Source of the DNA: JBBRFH01 sp038224615
GTDB taxonomy: Bacteria; Planctomycetota; Phycisphaerae; Tepidisphaerales; Tepidisphaeraceae
Assembly: GCA_038224615.1 (NCBI GenBank)
Contig: JBBRFH010000130.1
Span: 1 to 9,528, forward strand
Reading direction: 5' to 3'
Length of the DNA: 9,528 bases
Made by a program: the position numbers and the translations under genes. The first letter of the stretch is position 1. Every line of letters starts with the position of its first letter. Positions 1-6,495 of the stretch are shown in pieces. The notes below the pieces were generated by a model that had not been told where the DNA came from, did not search any database, and saw only the letters and a list, made by a program, of their open reading frames with translations.

Positions 1-935
1 TCGATGGCACCGCGCTTGGTTTTCCAATCGGCCTGGTGCGAGGCCTCGTCCGGCGACTCGACGTGGGAGACGACGATGTCGAACCTGTCCAGCGCGGCGC
101 AGGTGGCTTCACCCTGGCCGACGTAATCGGTGTCGTGGAAGCTCGTCATGCCGGGCACGGTAAGGTTTTCCCACCCGAGCAGATTGGCCAGCCCGCGCAG
201 GAGATCAACGCCGGTGATCATCGCGCCGCGCTGGATGCCGAAGCGTTCGACGAACGTCTGCATCGCCGGCGCATGTCCCTGGCCCCAGAGCCAGACCTGC
301 GTCGCGGGGTTGTGGCTTTTGGTGATTCGCGCCGTGTTGATCTCGTGTACGTCGAACATCCGCTCGGACTGCTTGATGATGCTGCGGAGGATCTCCGCGC
401 CCTGTCCGGTGGGAAGGTACTTGCTGGTCGGTTCGTCGAGCATCTCGTGCGGCGGCTTGGTGACGACGTCGAAATGCTGCTCGCCGCGATAGACGAGCAG
501 GTTGCGATACGACACGCCGCAATGGAACTCGAACCCCGGCGCCTGCACGGTGCGGGAAAGGTCGTGAATCATCACCTGCGCCTCGGCGTCGGAGATTCCG
601 CCGGCCGAGTGGTCCTTCATGATCCCGTCGATGACGGTGACGAGGTTGCAGCGAAAGACCCAGTCGGTAGGCGACAGCGGAATCCTCGACGCCGCCGCCT
701 CCAACGGCGCTCGGCCGGTGTGGTACCTGGCGGGGTCGTAACCCAGCAGCGACATCGTGGCGACGTCGGAGCCGGATTCAAAACCCTCGGGCACCGTGCG
801 AACCGTGCCCAGCACGCCTTCGCGCGCGACACGGTCCATGTTGGGCGTATTGGCGTCCTCCAGCGGCGTGCGGCCGTGCAGCTCGGGCAGTGGATCGTCG
901 GCGGCGCCGTCGGGGATGATGATGGCGTATTTCAT
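1..935 (-). CDS. Cofactor-independent phosphoglycerate mutase-like protein, probable homoserine kinase (partial, C-terminus beyond left edge)
   Basis: Member of the alkaline-phosphatase-superfamily group that includes archaeal-type phosphoglycerate mutase (ApgM) and the 'proposed homoserine kinase' family. I translated it from the ATG at 935; 311 residues are visible and the frame is still open at base 1. Visible motifs are an N-terminal IIIPDGAAD with metal-binding Asp9, GRTPLEDANTPNMD (21-34), the catalytic Ser56 in SGSDVATMSLLGYDP, TGRAPLEA (73-80), FRCNLVT (94-100), VSYRNLLV (141-148), WLWGQG (215-220), DTDY (268-271) and the metal-site segment HVESPDEASH (291-300). The start lies 7 bp after the vapC stop, with no clear Shine-Dalgarno, so it is probably translationally coupled. 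Position two genes below hom favours homoserine phosphorylation, the next step to threonine. A true phosphoglycerate mutase cannot be excluded from sequence. Family assignment is firm; the substrate is inferred. Confidence 0.87.
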   Translation of the reverse strand, partial: MKYAIIIPDGAADDPLPELHGRTPLEDANTPNMDRVAREGVLGTVRTVPEGFESGSDVATMSLLGYDPARYHTGRAPLEAAASRIPLSPTDWVFRCNLVTVIDGIMKDHSAGGISDAEAQVMIHDLSRTVQAPGFEFHCGVSYRNLLVYRGEQHFDVVTKPPHEMLDEPTSKYLPTGQGAEILRSIIKQSERMFDVHEINTARITKSHNPATQVWLWGQGHAPAMQTFVERFGIQRGAMITGVDLLRGLANLLGWENLTVPGMTSFHDTDYVGQGEATCAALDRFDIVVSHVESPDEASHQADWKTKRGAI

Positions 936-942
936 GGTGCGT

Positions 943-1383
943 TTACCGGAAATCGGAAAGCAGCTTCGCGCGCGAGCCACAGATAGTGGCGAGCATGCGG
1001 TCGTTGGTCAGAAACACGTCAATAGCAGACTGATTCGCAGTCGCCAGGTGAATTGCGTCCGGTGTGCGCAACGACGGATGACGCGCTCGCAATGCTGCCG
1101 CCGCGCGGAGCAAAGTACGATCAATCGCCACGAACTCGAGCCAACGGACACCAAAGAGCAAATCAAAGTCGCGAACGATTTCGGTGTCATTGGCTCGTAG
1201 CGGCCGAACCATCGATTCCATGATCGCCAATTCGCTTGAGACTAACTCGATCTCCTTCGACGAGCCGCGATCGATCACGGTACTCGCCGGAACTCCGAAT
1301 TCGATGTGCTGCTCGATCGCGTAAATAAAGATCGAAGAATCACAGTAGACGCGTGCCCCAATGGGTATCAGTCCCGGTCCCAT
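943..1383 (-). CDS. vapC: PIN-domain ribonuclease toxin, VapC-like
   Basis: A 146-residue protein with the full acidic set of a PIN nuclease: Asp15 in VYCDSSIFIYAIE, Glu56 in LAIMESMV, Asp109 in TPDAIHLATA and Asp128 in FLTNDRML. Length and motif order match VapC toxins, which are Mg-dependent RNases that cut tRNA, rRNA or mRNA and are held inactive by a partner antitoxin. The RNA target cannot be read from sequence. Its ATG overlaps the end of the upstream antitoxin gene by 16 bp, a typical toxin-antitoxin arrangement that implies coupled translation. Its stop is 7 bp before the mutase-like gene. The sampled stretches look lower in GC (about 50-62%) than those of hom (about 62-72%), which would fit acquisition. 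All active-site residues are intact, so it is likely functional. Confidence 0.85.
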   Translation of the reverse strand: MGPGLIPIGARVYCDSSIFIYAIEQHIEFGVPASTVIDRGSSKEIELVSSELAIMESMVRPLRANDTEIVRDFDLLFGVRWLEFVAIDRTLLRAAAALRARHPSLRTPDAIHLATANQSAIDVFLTNDRMLATICGSRAKLLSDFR

Positions 1384-1637
1384 GCGTCACGCTCTTTCCG
1401 CAGTTGCTGATCGAATTCATCCCACTGCTCGCGTGTTCGCGTCGAAGGCGGCAAGGATTTTAGCCAGGCCATGAATCCTATTCGTTCGATAGGGTTGTCC
1501 GACTTTTCAGTCGTTCTGGCTGCCTTTGATTCGACCGGCTCGACCGTGACGCGCACGCTCTGCCCCGCCTGAAACTGCGGCAGGTTGAGTTCGAGCTTGT
1601 GGTCCGGACGAACGGTCGCGGTGATCGTGACGCTCAT
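1368..1637 (-). CDS. Probable antitoxin partner of the VapC-like toxin
   Basis: An 89-residue protein directly upstream of, and overlapping, the PIN toxin. Residues 1-33 (for example MSVTITATVRPDHKLEL and GQSVRVTVEP) look like the small beta-rich N-terminal domain of AF2212/DUF104-type or AbrB-like antitoxins, which bind DNA or dimerise. After a flexible, charged middle (35-50), residues 51-89 form an amphipathic, aromatic, charged tail (FMAWLKSLPPS, then REQWDEFDQQLRKERDAW). This resembles the toxin-binding C-terminus of VapB proteins. It begins 41 bp after the hom stop, with no strong Shine-Dalgarno (only a weak GGGG about 12 bases upstream). The antitoxin role rests mainly on gene order, size and overlap; the exact family is uncertain. 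Confidence 0.72.
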   Translation of the reverse strand: MSVTITATVRPDHKLELNLPQFQAGQSVRVTVEPVESKAARTTEKSDNPIERIGFMAWLKSLPPSTRTREQWDEFDQQLRKERDAWDRD

Positions 1638-1644
1638 GGCTGCA

Positions 1645-1674
1645 ATCGTACCCCGAACAGGGAGGCGATGTCGA
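1645..1674 (-). promoter_or_regulatory. Candidate promoter for the toxin-antitoxin pair
   Basis: In the 41-bp gap after hom, the minus strand reads TCGACA (1674-1669, 5 of 6 to the -35 consensus), an 18-bp spacer, then TACGAT (1650-1645, 4 of 6 to the -10). The expected transcription start would be near 1638, right at the antitoxin ATG (1637), giving an essentially leaderless message. Toxin-antitoxin pairs usually have their own autoregulated promoter. I saw no operator palindrome here, and a chance match is quite possible. Confidence 0.3.
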
Positions 1675-1678
1675 CCGA

Positions 1679-2998
1679 TTACGCGAACTCCTGCGGCTGC
1701 TCGATGATGCGGTGGCAGACCGTGGTGGGCTTGATCGTTGCCAGCGAATCGATCGCCGCCAGCGCCGCCCGCATGGCACCTTCGGTGGCCTTGTGGGTGG
1801 TGACGACGACGGGAACCAGCTTGGTGCCTGGCTCGACTTCCTTCTGGTAGACGCCCGAGAGGCTGATCTGGTGACGGGCGAAGGCGTCGGTGATGTCGGC
1901 GAAGACGCCGGGGACGTCGTGGGCGGTCACCCGGACGTAGTAGCGCGACTGGAGCTCGTCGAACGGCAGCTTCCGGGCGGGAGGGAGTTTGCCGGGATAG
2001 ATGTTGAGCCTCGCGAACGCGTGCGGAATGGTGCCCATCGCGACGCCCAGGATGTCGGCGACGACGGCGCTGGCGGTCGGCATCTGGCCTGCGCCGCGGC
2101 CATAGAAAAACTGGTGCCCGATGGCATGGCCGTAGACGCTGATGGCGTTGAAGCCGCCGTTCACGTCGGCAAGTACGTTGCCCTGGTGGACCAGCGTGGG
2201 GTGGACGCGCAGCGCGAGCTGCTCGCCGACGCGCTCGGCGATGCCGAGCAGTTTGATCGTGTAGCCGAGCTCGTCGGCGAACTTGATATCCTCGGCCTGC
2301 AACTGGTCGATGCCGGTGATGGCGATGTCGGCTTCATTGACCTGCGCGTTGAACGCGAGCGTCGCGAGGATCGCCAGCTTCTGCGCCGTATCGCGGCCGC
2401 TGACGTCCAGCGCCGGGTCGGCTTCGGCGAACCCGATCCGCTGCGCTTCCTTGAGTGCGTCGGCGTAGGTCCAGCCGTTCTGGCTCATCTGTGTCAGGAT
2501 GAAATTGCAGGTTCCGTTGATGATGCCGATCAGTGCATCGATGCGATTGCCGATCAGCCCGCGGGTGAGTGCGTCGATGATCGGAATGCCGCCGCCGCAA
2601 CTGGCTTCGAAGCCGATGGCGACGTTGTTGTGCTTGGCGAGTTCAAACAGCTCGGTACCCTTGGCGGCCAGCAACGCCTTGTTGGCGGTGACGACGTGCT
2701 TGCCGGCGTTGAGCGCCTCGGCGATGTAGGTGCCGGCGGGCTCGAGGCCGCCCATCACTTCGACCACGATCTGCACGGCCGGGTCGTTGATGGCGGCGCG
2801 AGCGTCGGTCGTCACCGTGTATGTCTTGGCGAGGTCGGCGTGGCGCGCCAGGTCGCGGCCGACGACGTGGAGGACGTCGATGCGCAATCCGGTGCGACGG
2901 TGCAGCAGGTCGCGTTGTTGATCGAGGATCGCCAGCACGCCGCGTCCGACGACGCCCGGGCCGAGGATCGCGATGCCGACTGCAATTGGCTGGTTCAT
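1679..2998 (-). CDS. hom: Homoserine dehydrogenase with C-terminal ACT domain
   Basis: A 439-residue protein. It catalyses NAD(P)H-dependent reduction of aspartate-4-semialdehyde to homoserine, the branch-point step to threonine, methionine and isoleucine. The N-terminal Rossmann fold shows GPGVVG (13-18), and the nucleotide-binding half ends near TANKALLA (104-111). The catalytic half carries EASCGGGIPIIDAL (131-144), GIINGTCNFILTQM (158-171), Glu192 and the catalytic Asp203/Lys207 pair in SGRDTAQKLAIL. Residues about 352-430 form an ACT domain (YYVRVTAHDVPGVFADITDAF), which in this family usually gives feedback inhibition by threonine. Length is typical of the monofunctional ACT-containing form; no aspartokinase is fused. 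A GGAG lies 12 bases before the ATG, a usable though slightly long spacing. It is the first gene of the leftward operon. Confidence 0.97.
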   Translation of the reverse strand: MNQPIAVGIAILGPGVVGRGVLAILDQQRDLLHRRTGLRIDVLHVVGRDLARHADLAKTYTVTTDARAAINDPAVQIVVEVMGGLEPAGTYIAEALNAGKHVVTANKALLAAKGTELFELAKHNNVAIGFEASCGGGIPIIDALTRGLIGNRIDALIGIINGTCNFILTQMSQNGWTYADALKEAQRIGFAEADPALDVSGRDTAQKLAILATLAFNAQVNEADIAITGIDQLQAEDIKFADELGYTIKLLGIAERVGEQLALRVHPTLVHQGNVLADVNGGFNAISVYGHAIGHQFFYGRGAGQMPTASAVVADILGVAMGTIPHAFARLNIYPGKLPPARKLPFDELQSRYYVRVTAHDVPGVFADITDAFARHQISLSGVYQKEVEPGTKLVPVVVTTHKATEGAMRAALAAIDSLATIKPTTVCHRIIEQPQEFA

Positions 2999-3347
2999 GT
3001 CGATGGGTCGCTCCGCTCAGAACATCCAAGGACTATTTAGGCTCCCGCGTGAGCCAACGCAAGCGCGTCAAGGCCGTTGCGTCACGCCGATCGGCTCGCG
3101 CGGGAACACGCAGAGCCGCTTCTCGTCGTGTTCCGAGGTGTACACCGCGACGTAGCCGGCGGGATCGGCTCACGCATCTGCGGCTATCCATCGGCCGATC
3201 CTGCCGCACCAGTGGGAATCGCTTCGGTCGATCGAACAGGGATACCGCATATGGGCATTGATACCCTCTCCCGGTAATCCGGGAGAGCGAGACAAGAGCG
3301 GCATCTGCGGTAGCCCTGAGTAGCTCGATCGAACGAAGGGCGGTAAT
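2999..3347. other. Divergent intergenic region between hom and the metallophosphoesterase gene
   Basis: No convincing coding sequence; short open frames here lack family resemblance and ribosome binding sites. It should contain the hom promoter on the minus strand, but I found no good match to the consensus. Small symmetric elements include GGCTC-6 nt-GAGCC at 3040-3055, the 10-bp palindrome ATCGGCCGAT at 3190-3199, and a direct repeat TCGATCGAAC at 3228-3237 and 3325-3334. The second copy ends 13 bp upstream of the -35 box of the rightward promoter, so it could be an operator. These words are short enough to be chance in this GC-rich sequence. Confidence 0.5.
3266..3287. repeat. Perfect 9-bp inverted repeat (hairpin) in the hom-phosphoesterase spacer
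   Basis: CTCTCCCGG (3266-3274), loop TAAT, CCGGGAGAG (3279-3287). The stem is perfect and GC-rich with a tetraloop-sized loop, but no T-run follows on either strand, so it is not a standard intrinsic terminator. Its place between two divergent genes also argues against termination. It resembles a dispersed palindromic intergenic repeat; copy number cannot be judged from this window. Confidence 0.6.
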
Positions 3348-3376
3348 TTGACGCTCGCGCGCAATGCTTTTAGGAT
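3348..3376 (+). promoter_or_regulatory. Sigma70-type promoter of the metallophosphoesterase gene
   Basis: TTGACG (3348-3353, 5 of 6 to the -35 consensus), an exact 17-bp spacer, then TAGGAT (3371-3376, 4 of 6 to the -10). This is the best promoter match in the window and points at the gene starting at 3389. The start site predicted 6-8 bases after the -10 is 3382-3384, which leaves a leader of only about 5-7 bases before the GTG. The AGGA inside the -10 could alternatively be read as a Shine-Dalgarno, but its 13-base spacing is long. Confidence 0.6.
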
Positions 3377-3388
3377 CGCCAGATTACT

Positions 3389-4138
3389 GTGTTCGCAATC
3401 ATCAGTGACATCCACGGGAATCTCGAGGCGCTGCAGACCGTGCTCGCCGAGATCGACAAGCGCGCCATCCAGCACATCCTGTGCCTGGGCGACATCGTCG
3501 GCTACGGGCCGAACCCGATGGAATGCCTGGACCTGGTCTCGAAGCGGGCCCGGGCGGCGCTGATGGGCAATCACGACTTTGCGGTGCTGTTCGAGCCGTT
3601 TAATTTCAACGCCGGTGCCGAGCAGGCGTGTTTCTGGACGCGCAAGCAGTTTGAAGATGACCCCGACCCCAAGGCCCGCGCCGAGCGGTGGAAATTCATC
3701 GGAAACCTGCCCGTCCGCGTGAAAACGCCTGAATTCGTCGCCACCCACGCCAGCCCAAGGCGGCCGATCAACGAGTATATTTTTCCCGACGATATCTACA
3801 CCAACCCCGGCAAGTTCCACAGTATCTTCGAGAAGTTCGATCGCATCTGCTTCGTCGGTCATACACACGTTCCCGGCGTGTTTTTGGAGGGGCCGGATTT
3901 CTATTCCCCGGACGAACTGGACTACAAGTTCGAGCTTTCGGACGAGAAGGCGATCGTCAACGTCGGTTCGGTCGGCCAGCCCCGCGACCGCGACCCGCGG
4001 GCCAGCTTCGTCATCGTGAACGAGAACACCATCGAGTTCATCCGGCTCGATTACGACATCCAGACGACCGTGAAGAAAGTTCACGCGATCGGCGAGCTGG
4101 ACAACTTCCTCGGCGATCGCCTGATCGACGGCAGATGA
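3389..4138 (+). CDS. Calcineurin-like metallophosphoesterase family protein
   Basis: A 249-residue cytoplasmic protein of the Metallophos_2 / YfcE-like superfamily, which hydrolyses phosphoesters with two metal ions. All five blocks are present: DIHGN (7-11, ligands Asp7 and His9), GDIVGYGPNP (34-43, Asp35), GNHD (60-63, Asn61 bridge and His62), THAS (119-122, His120) and GHTHVPG (157-163, His158 and His160), followed by NVGSVGQPRDRDPRASF (191-207), typical of this subgroup. Substrate is unknown; relatives act on phosphodiesters, nucleotides or phosphoproteins. The GTG start gives MFAIISDIHGN, the usual family N-terminus, and no earlier in-frame start fits. There is no well-placed Shine-Dalgarno. 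It is separated from yidC by a hairpin repeat, so co-transcription is uncertain. Confidence 0.93.
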   Translation: MFAIISDIHGNLEALQTVLAEIDKRAIQHILCLGDIVGYGPNPMECLDLVSKRARAALMGNHDFAVLFEPFNFNAGAEQACFWTRKQFEDDPDPKARAERWKFIGNLPVRVKTPEFVATHASPRRPINEYIFPDDIYTNPGKFHSIFEKFDRICFVGHTHVPGVFLEGPDFYSPDELDYKFELSDEKAIVNVGSVGQPRDRDPRASFVIVNENTIEFIRLDYDIQTTVKKVHAIGELDNFLGDRLIDGR

Positions 4139-4151
4139 AACGAATAAAGAA

Positions 4152-4244
4152 GGAACCGCCGATTTCGCAGATTACGCAGATGCGTACAAAAAGTTTAGAA
4201 GTGGCCTCTTCTGAATCTGCGTAAGCGGCGAAATCGGCGGTTCC
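4152..4244. repeat. Long imperfect inverted repeat (30-bp arms) between the phosphoesterase gene and yidC
   Basis: Arms 4152-4181 and 4215-4244 pair at 28 of 30 positions. The outer 17 bp (GGAACCGCCGATTTCGC and its complement) are perfect; the two mismatches are at 4169 and 4171. The 33-base loop holds a smaller AGAAG/CTTCT stem. A TTTT run follows at 4247-4250 on the plus strand, so it may act as a terminator for the upstream gene. It fills nearly the whole 131-bp spacer and ends just before yidC. The even, low-complexity wording looks like a dispersed intergenic palindrome rather than a one-off structure, but only a genome search can show that. Confidence 0.75.
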
Positions 4245-4269
4245 AGTTTTGAGTGAGATCGGTAAACGC

Positions 4270-6417
4270 ATGCAGATGAATGAACGAACGCGAATGACGC
4301 TTGCGATTGTGATCGCGGGCCTCGTGCTCTTCGGCTGGAAGCCGATGTTGCAGGGGATTGAGCACGTGACCGGGTGGGAGCTGGTGCCCAAGCCGGTGCC
4401 GATCGTCCAAGGCGATCCCTCGACCCAGCCCGTGCCCGCCGCCCCCGCAACGGCGCCGGCCGCGATACCCGGCGCGATTTCCGCGACCCCGACGCAGCCG
4501 GTGTTGACGCCCGCCGCGACGGCGCAGTTGGCACCCGCGCCTGCGGGTGCGGGGACGCTTGGGGTCCTGGCTAACGCCACCACGCCGCCTCCGCTGGTGA
4601 CGATCGGGTCGGCCAAGCCCAGCGATACGCAGTTCGCCATGCAGATCGCGCTGTCGTCCAGGGGCGGCGGGATCGTGAGCGTCACGCTCAACGAGTTCAA
4701 GCGCTCCGTCGGCTCCGACGAACCCTTCGTCTTTGAAAATCCCGACAACACCGGCGGCATCTCCGCGCTGTCGACGCGCTCGATCACCGTCAAGTACGGC
4801 GACGCCGCGCCCGACCTGATCGACCTTGCCAACGCGCAGTGGCGCGTCGAGACCGTCACTGAGCGCAGCGCGACGCTGGCGATCGACATCGGTGCCGATA
4901 GCAAGCCGGTCGTCACCGTTTACAAGACCTTCGACATTCCCCCGCGCGACGAAGGCGGTGCCGCCGGGCCGCAGGGATTTGATACCAACGTCAAGTACAC
5001 CTTCGCCAACCGCACGGATCGGCCGGTCGTCATTTCCAGCGTGATCAACGGGCCGACGTTCCCGCCCAGCGAGCAATCGCGCGGCGGCGACCGCCAGGTG
5101 ATCGCCGGCTATCGCGAGCCGAACACCATCAAGCTCAACTACCAGGCGCTTGAGTCGTTCTCCGCCAAGGCACCGTCGAAGGATTTCACCCTCTACGAGA
5201 ACTTCCCGCTCGTCTGGATCGGTGCCGGCGGCAATTACTTCAACTCGATCGTCCGCCCGATCGTCGCGCCCGGTCAGCCCACATGGGTCCGCAAAGCCAC
5301 CGCCGACACGCTTAATCCGCAGGAGGAGACGGCCCACCTGCGGCAGGTCGGCATCGCGATCGAAACCACTGACCTCGCGCTCGCCCCCGGCGCTCAGCAG
5401 GAGTTGGAGGCCAAGGTCTTCTTCGGCCCGCGCTGGCGCACCTTGCTCAAGAACGCGTACTACGTTGACCCCAACATCGGCTACCACCACACGCTTGAAA
5501 TCAGCGGGTCGTGTACCTACTGCACGTTCCAGTTCCTGATCGACTGGCTTATGTGGCTGCTGGCGTTCTTCCACATGATCCTGCGCGACTGGGGTCTGGC
5601 GATCATCGCGTTGGTCTTCCTCGTGCGTGCATTGCTGCACCCGATCACGAAGAAGGCCCAGGTCAACATGGCCAAGATGCAGAAGTTCGGGCCTGAGCTT
5701 GAGCGTCTGAAGAAAAAATATGCCAACGACAAGGACGCGCTCAACCGCGCGATGATGCAGTTCTACAAGCAGCAGGGTGCCACCCCGGTGCTCGGCTGCC
5801 TGCCCATGTTTTTGCAGATGCCGATCTGGATCGCGCTCTACAGCGGCTTGTCGAGCACGTTCGAGCTGCGCCTGCAGCCGTTCTTCTATGGGCTTACCTG
5901 GATCAAGGACCTGGCCAAGCCGGATCACCTGATCACCTTCAGCGAGCCGGTTCATTTCCTATTCTTCACGTTCGACGGCGTGAACATCATCCCGTTCCTG
6001 ATGGCCGGCGCGTTCTGGCTGCAGGCCAAGCTCCAACCCAAGCCCCCGGCGATGACGCCCGAGCAGGAGCAGCAGCAGAAGATGATGCAGTGGATGACGC
6101 TGCTCTTCCCCGTCATGCTCTATTCCAGCCCGTCGGGCCTGAACGTCTACATCCTGACCAGCACGGTGTTCGGCATCATTGAGAACAAGATCATCCGCAA
6201 GCACATCAAGGAGCAGGACGCCCGCGCGGCCACCGGCCCGGTGATCGTCGATGCGGAAATCCTCGACGCCAAGGACGTCCCCAAAAAGGGCGAAGCCCCG
6301 AAAAAGCCCGGCGGCGGCTTGATGGGCTGGTTCACCAACCTCCAGCAACGCGCCGACAACCTCCGCCAGGACGCCGAACGCAAAGCCCAGCAACAGCAGC
6401 GCAACAAGAAAAAGTAG
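4270..6417 (+). CDS. yidC: Membrane protein insertase YidC
   Basis: A 715-residue inner-membrane insertase that folds and inserts membrane proteins alone or with SecYEG. Numbered from the ATG at 4270: an N-terminal membrane anchor about 9-24 (ending LVLFGW), a Pro/Ala-rich linker about 45-105, a periplasmic beta domain about 110-400, then the conserved 60KD_IMP core. The core has helices at about 422-438, 443-459 (with Arg453 of the hydrophilic groove in FLVRALLHPITK), 509-527 (GCLPMFLQMPIWIALYSGL), 573-588 and 607-640 (FPVMLYSSPSGLNVYILTS). A charged coiled hairpin (about 460-498) lies between the second and third helices. The tail after 645 is basic and Gln/Lys-rich, ending NKKK; such tails can contact ribosomes. 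Other possible starts are TTG 4249 and ATG 4276; none has a strong Shine-Dalgarno. A CTYC pair (Cys415, Cys418) precedes the second helix. Confidence 0.96.
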   Translation: MQMNERTRMTLAIVIAGLVLFGWKPMLQGIEHVTGWELVPKPVPIVQGDPSTQPVPAAPATAPAAIPGAISATPTQPVLTPAATAQLAPAPAGAGTLGVLANATTPPPLVTIGSAKPSDTQFAMQIALSSRGGGIVSVTLNEFKRSVGSDEPFVFENPDNTGGISALSTRSITVKYGDAAPDLIDLANAQWRVETVTERSATLAIDIGADSKPVVTVYKTFDIPPRDEGGAAGPQGFDTNVKYTFANRTDRPVVISSVINGPTFPPSEQSRGGDRQVIAGYREPNTIKLNYQALESFSAKAPSKDFTLYENFPLVWIGAGGNYFNSIVRPIVAPGQPTWVRKATADTLNPQEETAHLRQVGIAIETTDLALAPGAQQELEAKVFFGPRWRTLLKNAYYVDPNIGYHHTLEISGSCTYCTFQFLIDWLMWLLAFFHMILRDWGLAIIALVFLVRALLHPITKKAQVNMAKMQKFGPELERLKKKYANDKDALNRAMMQFYKQQGATPVLGCLPMFLQMPIWIALYSGLSSTFELRLQPFFYGLTWIKDLAKPDHLITFSEPVHFLFFTFDGVNIIPFLMAGAFWLQAKLQPKPPAMTPEQEQQQKMMQWMTLLFPVMLYSSPSGLNVYILTSTVFGIIENKIIRKHIKEQDARAATGPVIVDAEILDAKDVPKKGEAPKKPGGGLMGWFTNLQQRADNLRQDAERKAQQQQRNKKK

Positions 6418-6427
6418 GCGAAGATGA

Positions 6428-6495
6428 TTTGCAGTTGGGTGCTTGGAGTTTGAAGTGACCGCCGATTCTCCAAACTCCAAAGTGCCAACTGCAAA
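6428..6495. repeat. Inverted repeat spanning the yidC-mnmE junction and the mnmE start
   Basis: Arms 6428-6452 and 6471-6495 pair at 21 of 25 positions. An 11-bp outer stem (TTTGCAGTTGG) and a 10-bp inner stem (TTGGAGTTTG) flank a 4x4 unpaired block; the loop is 18 bases. The inner left arm contains the mnmE Shine-Dalgarno and the loop contains its GTG start, while the right arm is translated as part of the MnmE N-terminus. It looks like a dispersed repeat that landed at the gene start. Confidence 0.7.
6445..6448 (+). promoter_or_regulatory. Ribosome binding site deciding the mnmE start
   Basis: GGAG at 6445-6448 lies 6 bases before GTG 6455, an ideal spacing. The in-frame alternatives TTG 6443 and GTG 6482 have no such site. 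In the RNA hairpin of 6428-6495 this GGAG would pair with CTCC at 6475-6478, so it could be hidden until the stem opens. Confidence 0.55.

Noticed and set aside
36..986. 316-residue open frame on the plus strand at the left edge
   Set aside because: The minus strand encodes a clear alkaline-phosphatase-superfamily protein here with ordered motifs; the plus frame shows none.
1712..3040. 442-residue open frame on the plus strand opposite hom
   Set aside because: It is antisense to a firmly identified hom, rich in Asp/Val/Gly from high-GC codon mirroring, and matches no family I recognise.
3077..3277. Short open frames in the hom-phosphoesterase spacer
   Set aside because: They are under 70 residues, overlap one another in several frames, lack ribosome binding sites and show no family motifs.
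3170..4084. 304-residue open frame on the minus strand opposite the metallophosphoesterase gene
   Set aside because: It mirrors a gene with all its metal motifs intact and has no recognisable domains.
4152..4250. Pre-yidC hairpin as a riboswitch or rRNA/tRNA piece
   Set aside because: A simple long duplex with a weakly structured loop does not resemble any riboswitch or tRNA fold I know.
4195..5955. 586-residue open frame on the minus strand opposite yidC
   Set aside because: It is Arg/Asp/Gly-rich mirror translation of a conserved gene and runs through the pre-yidC repeat.
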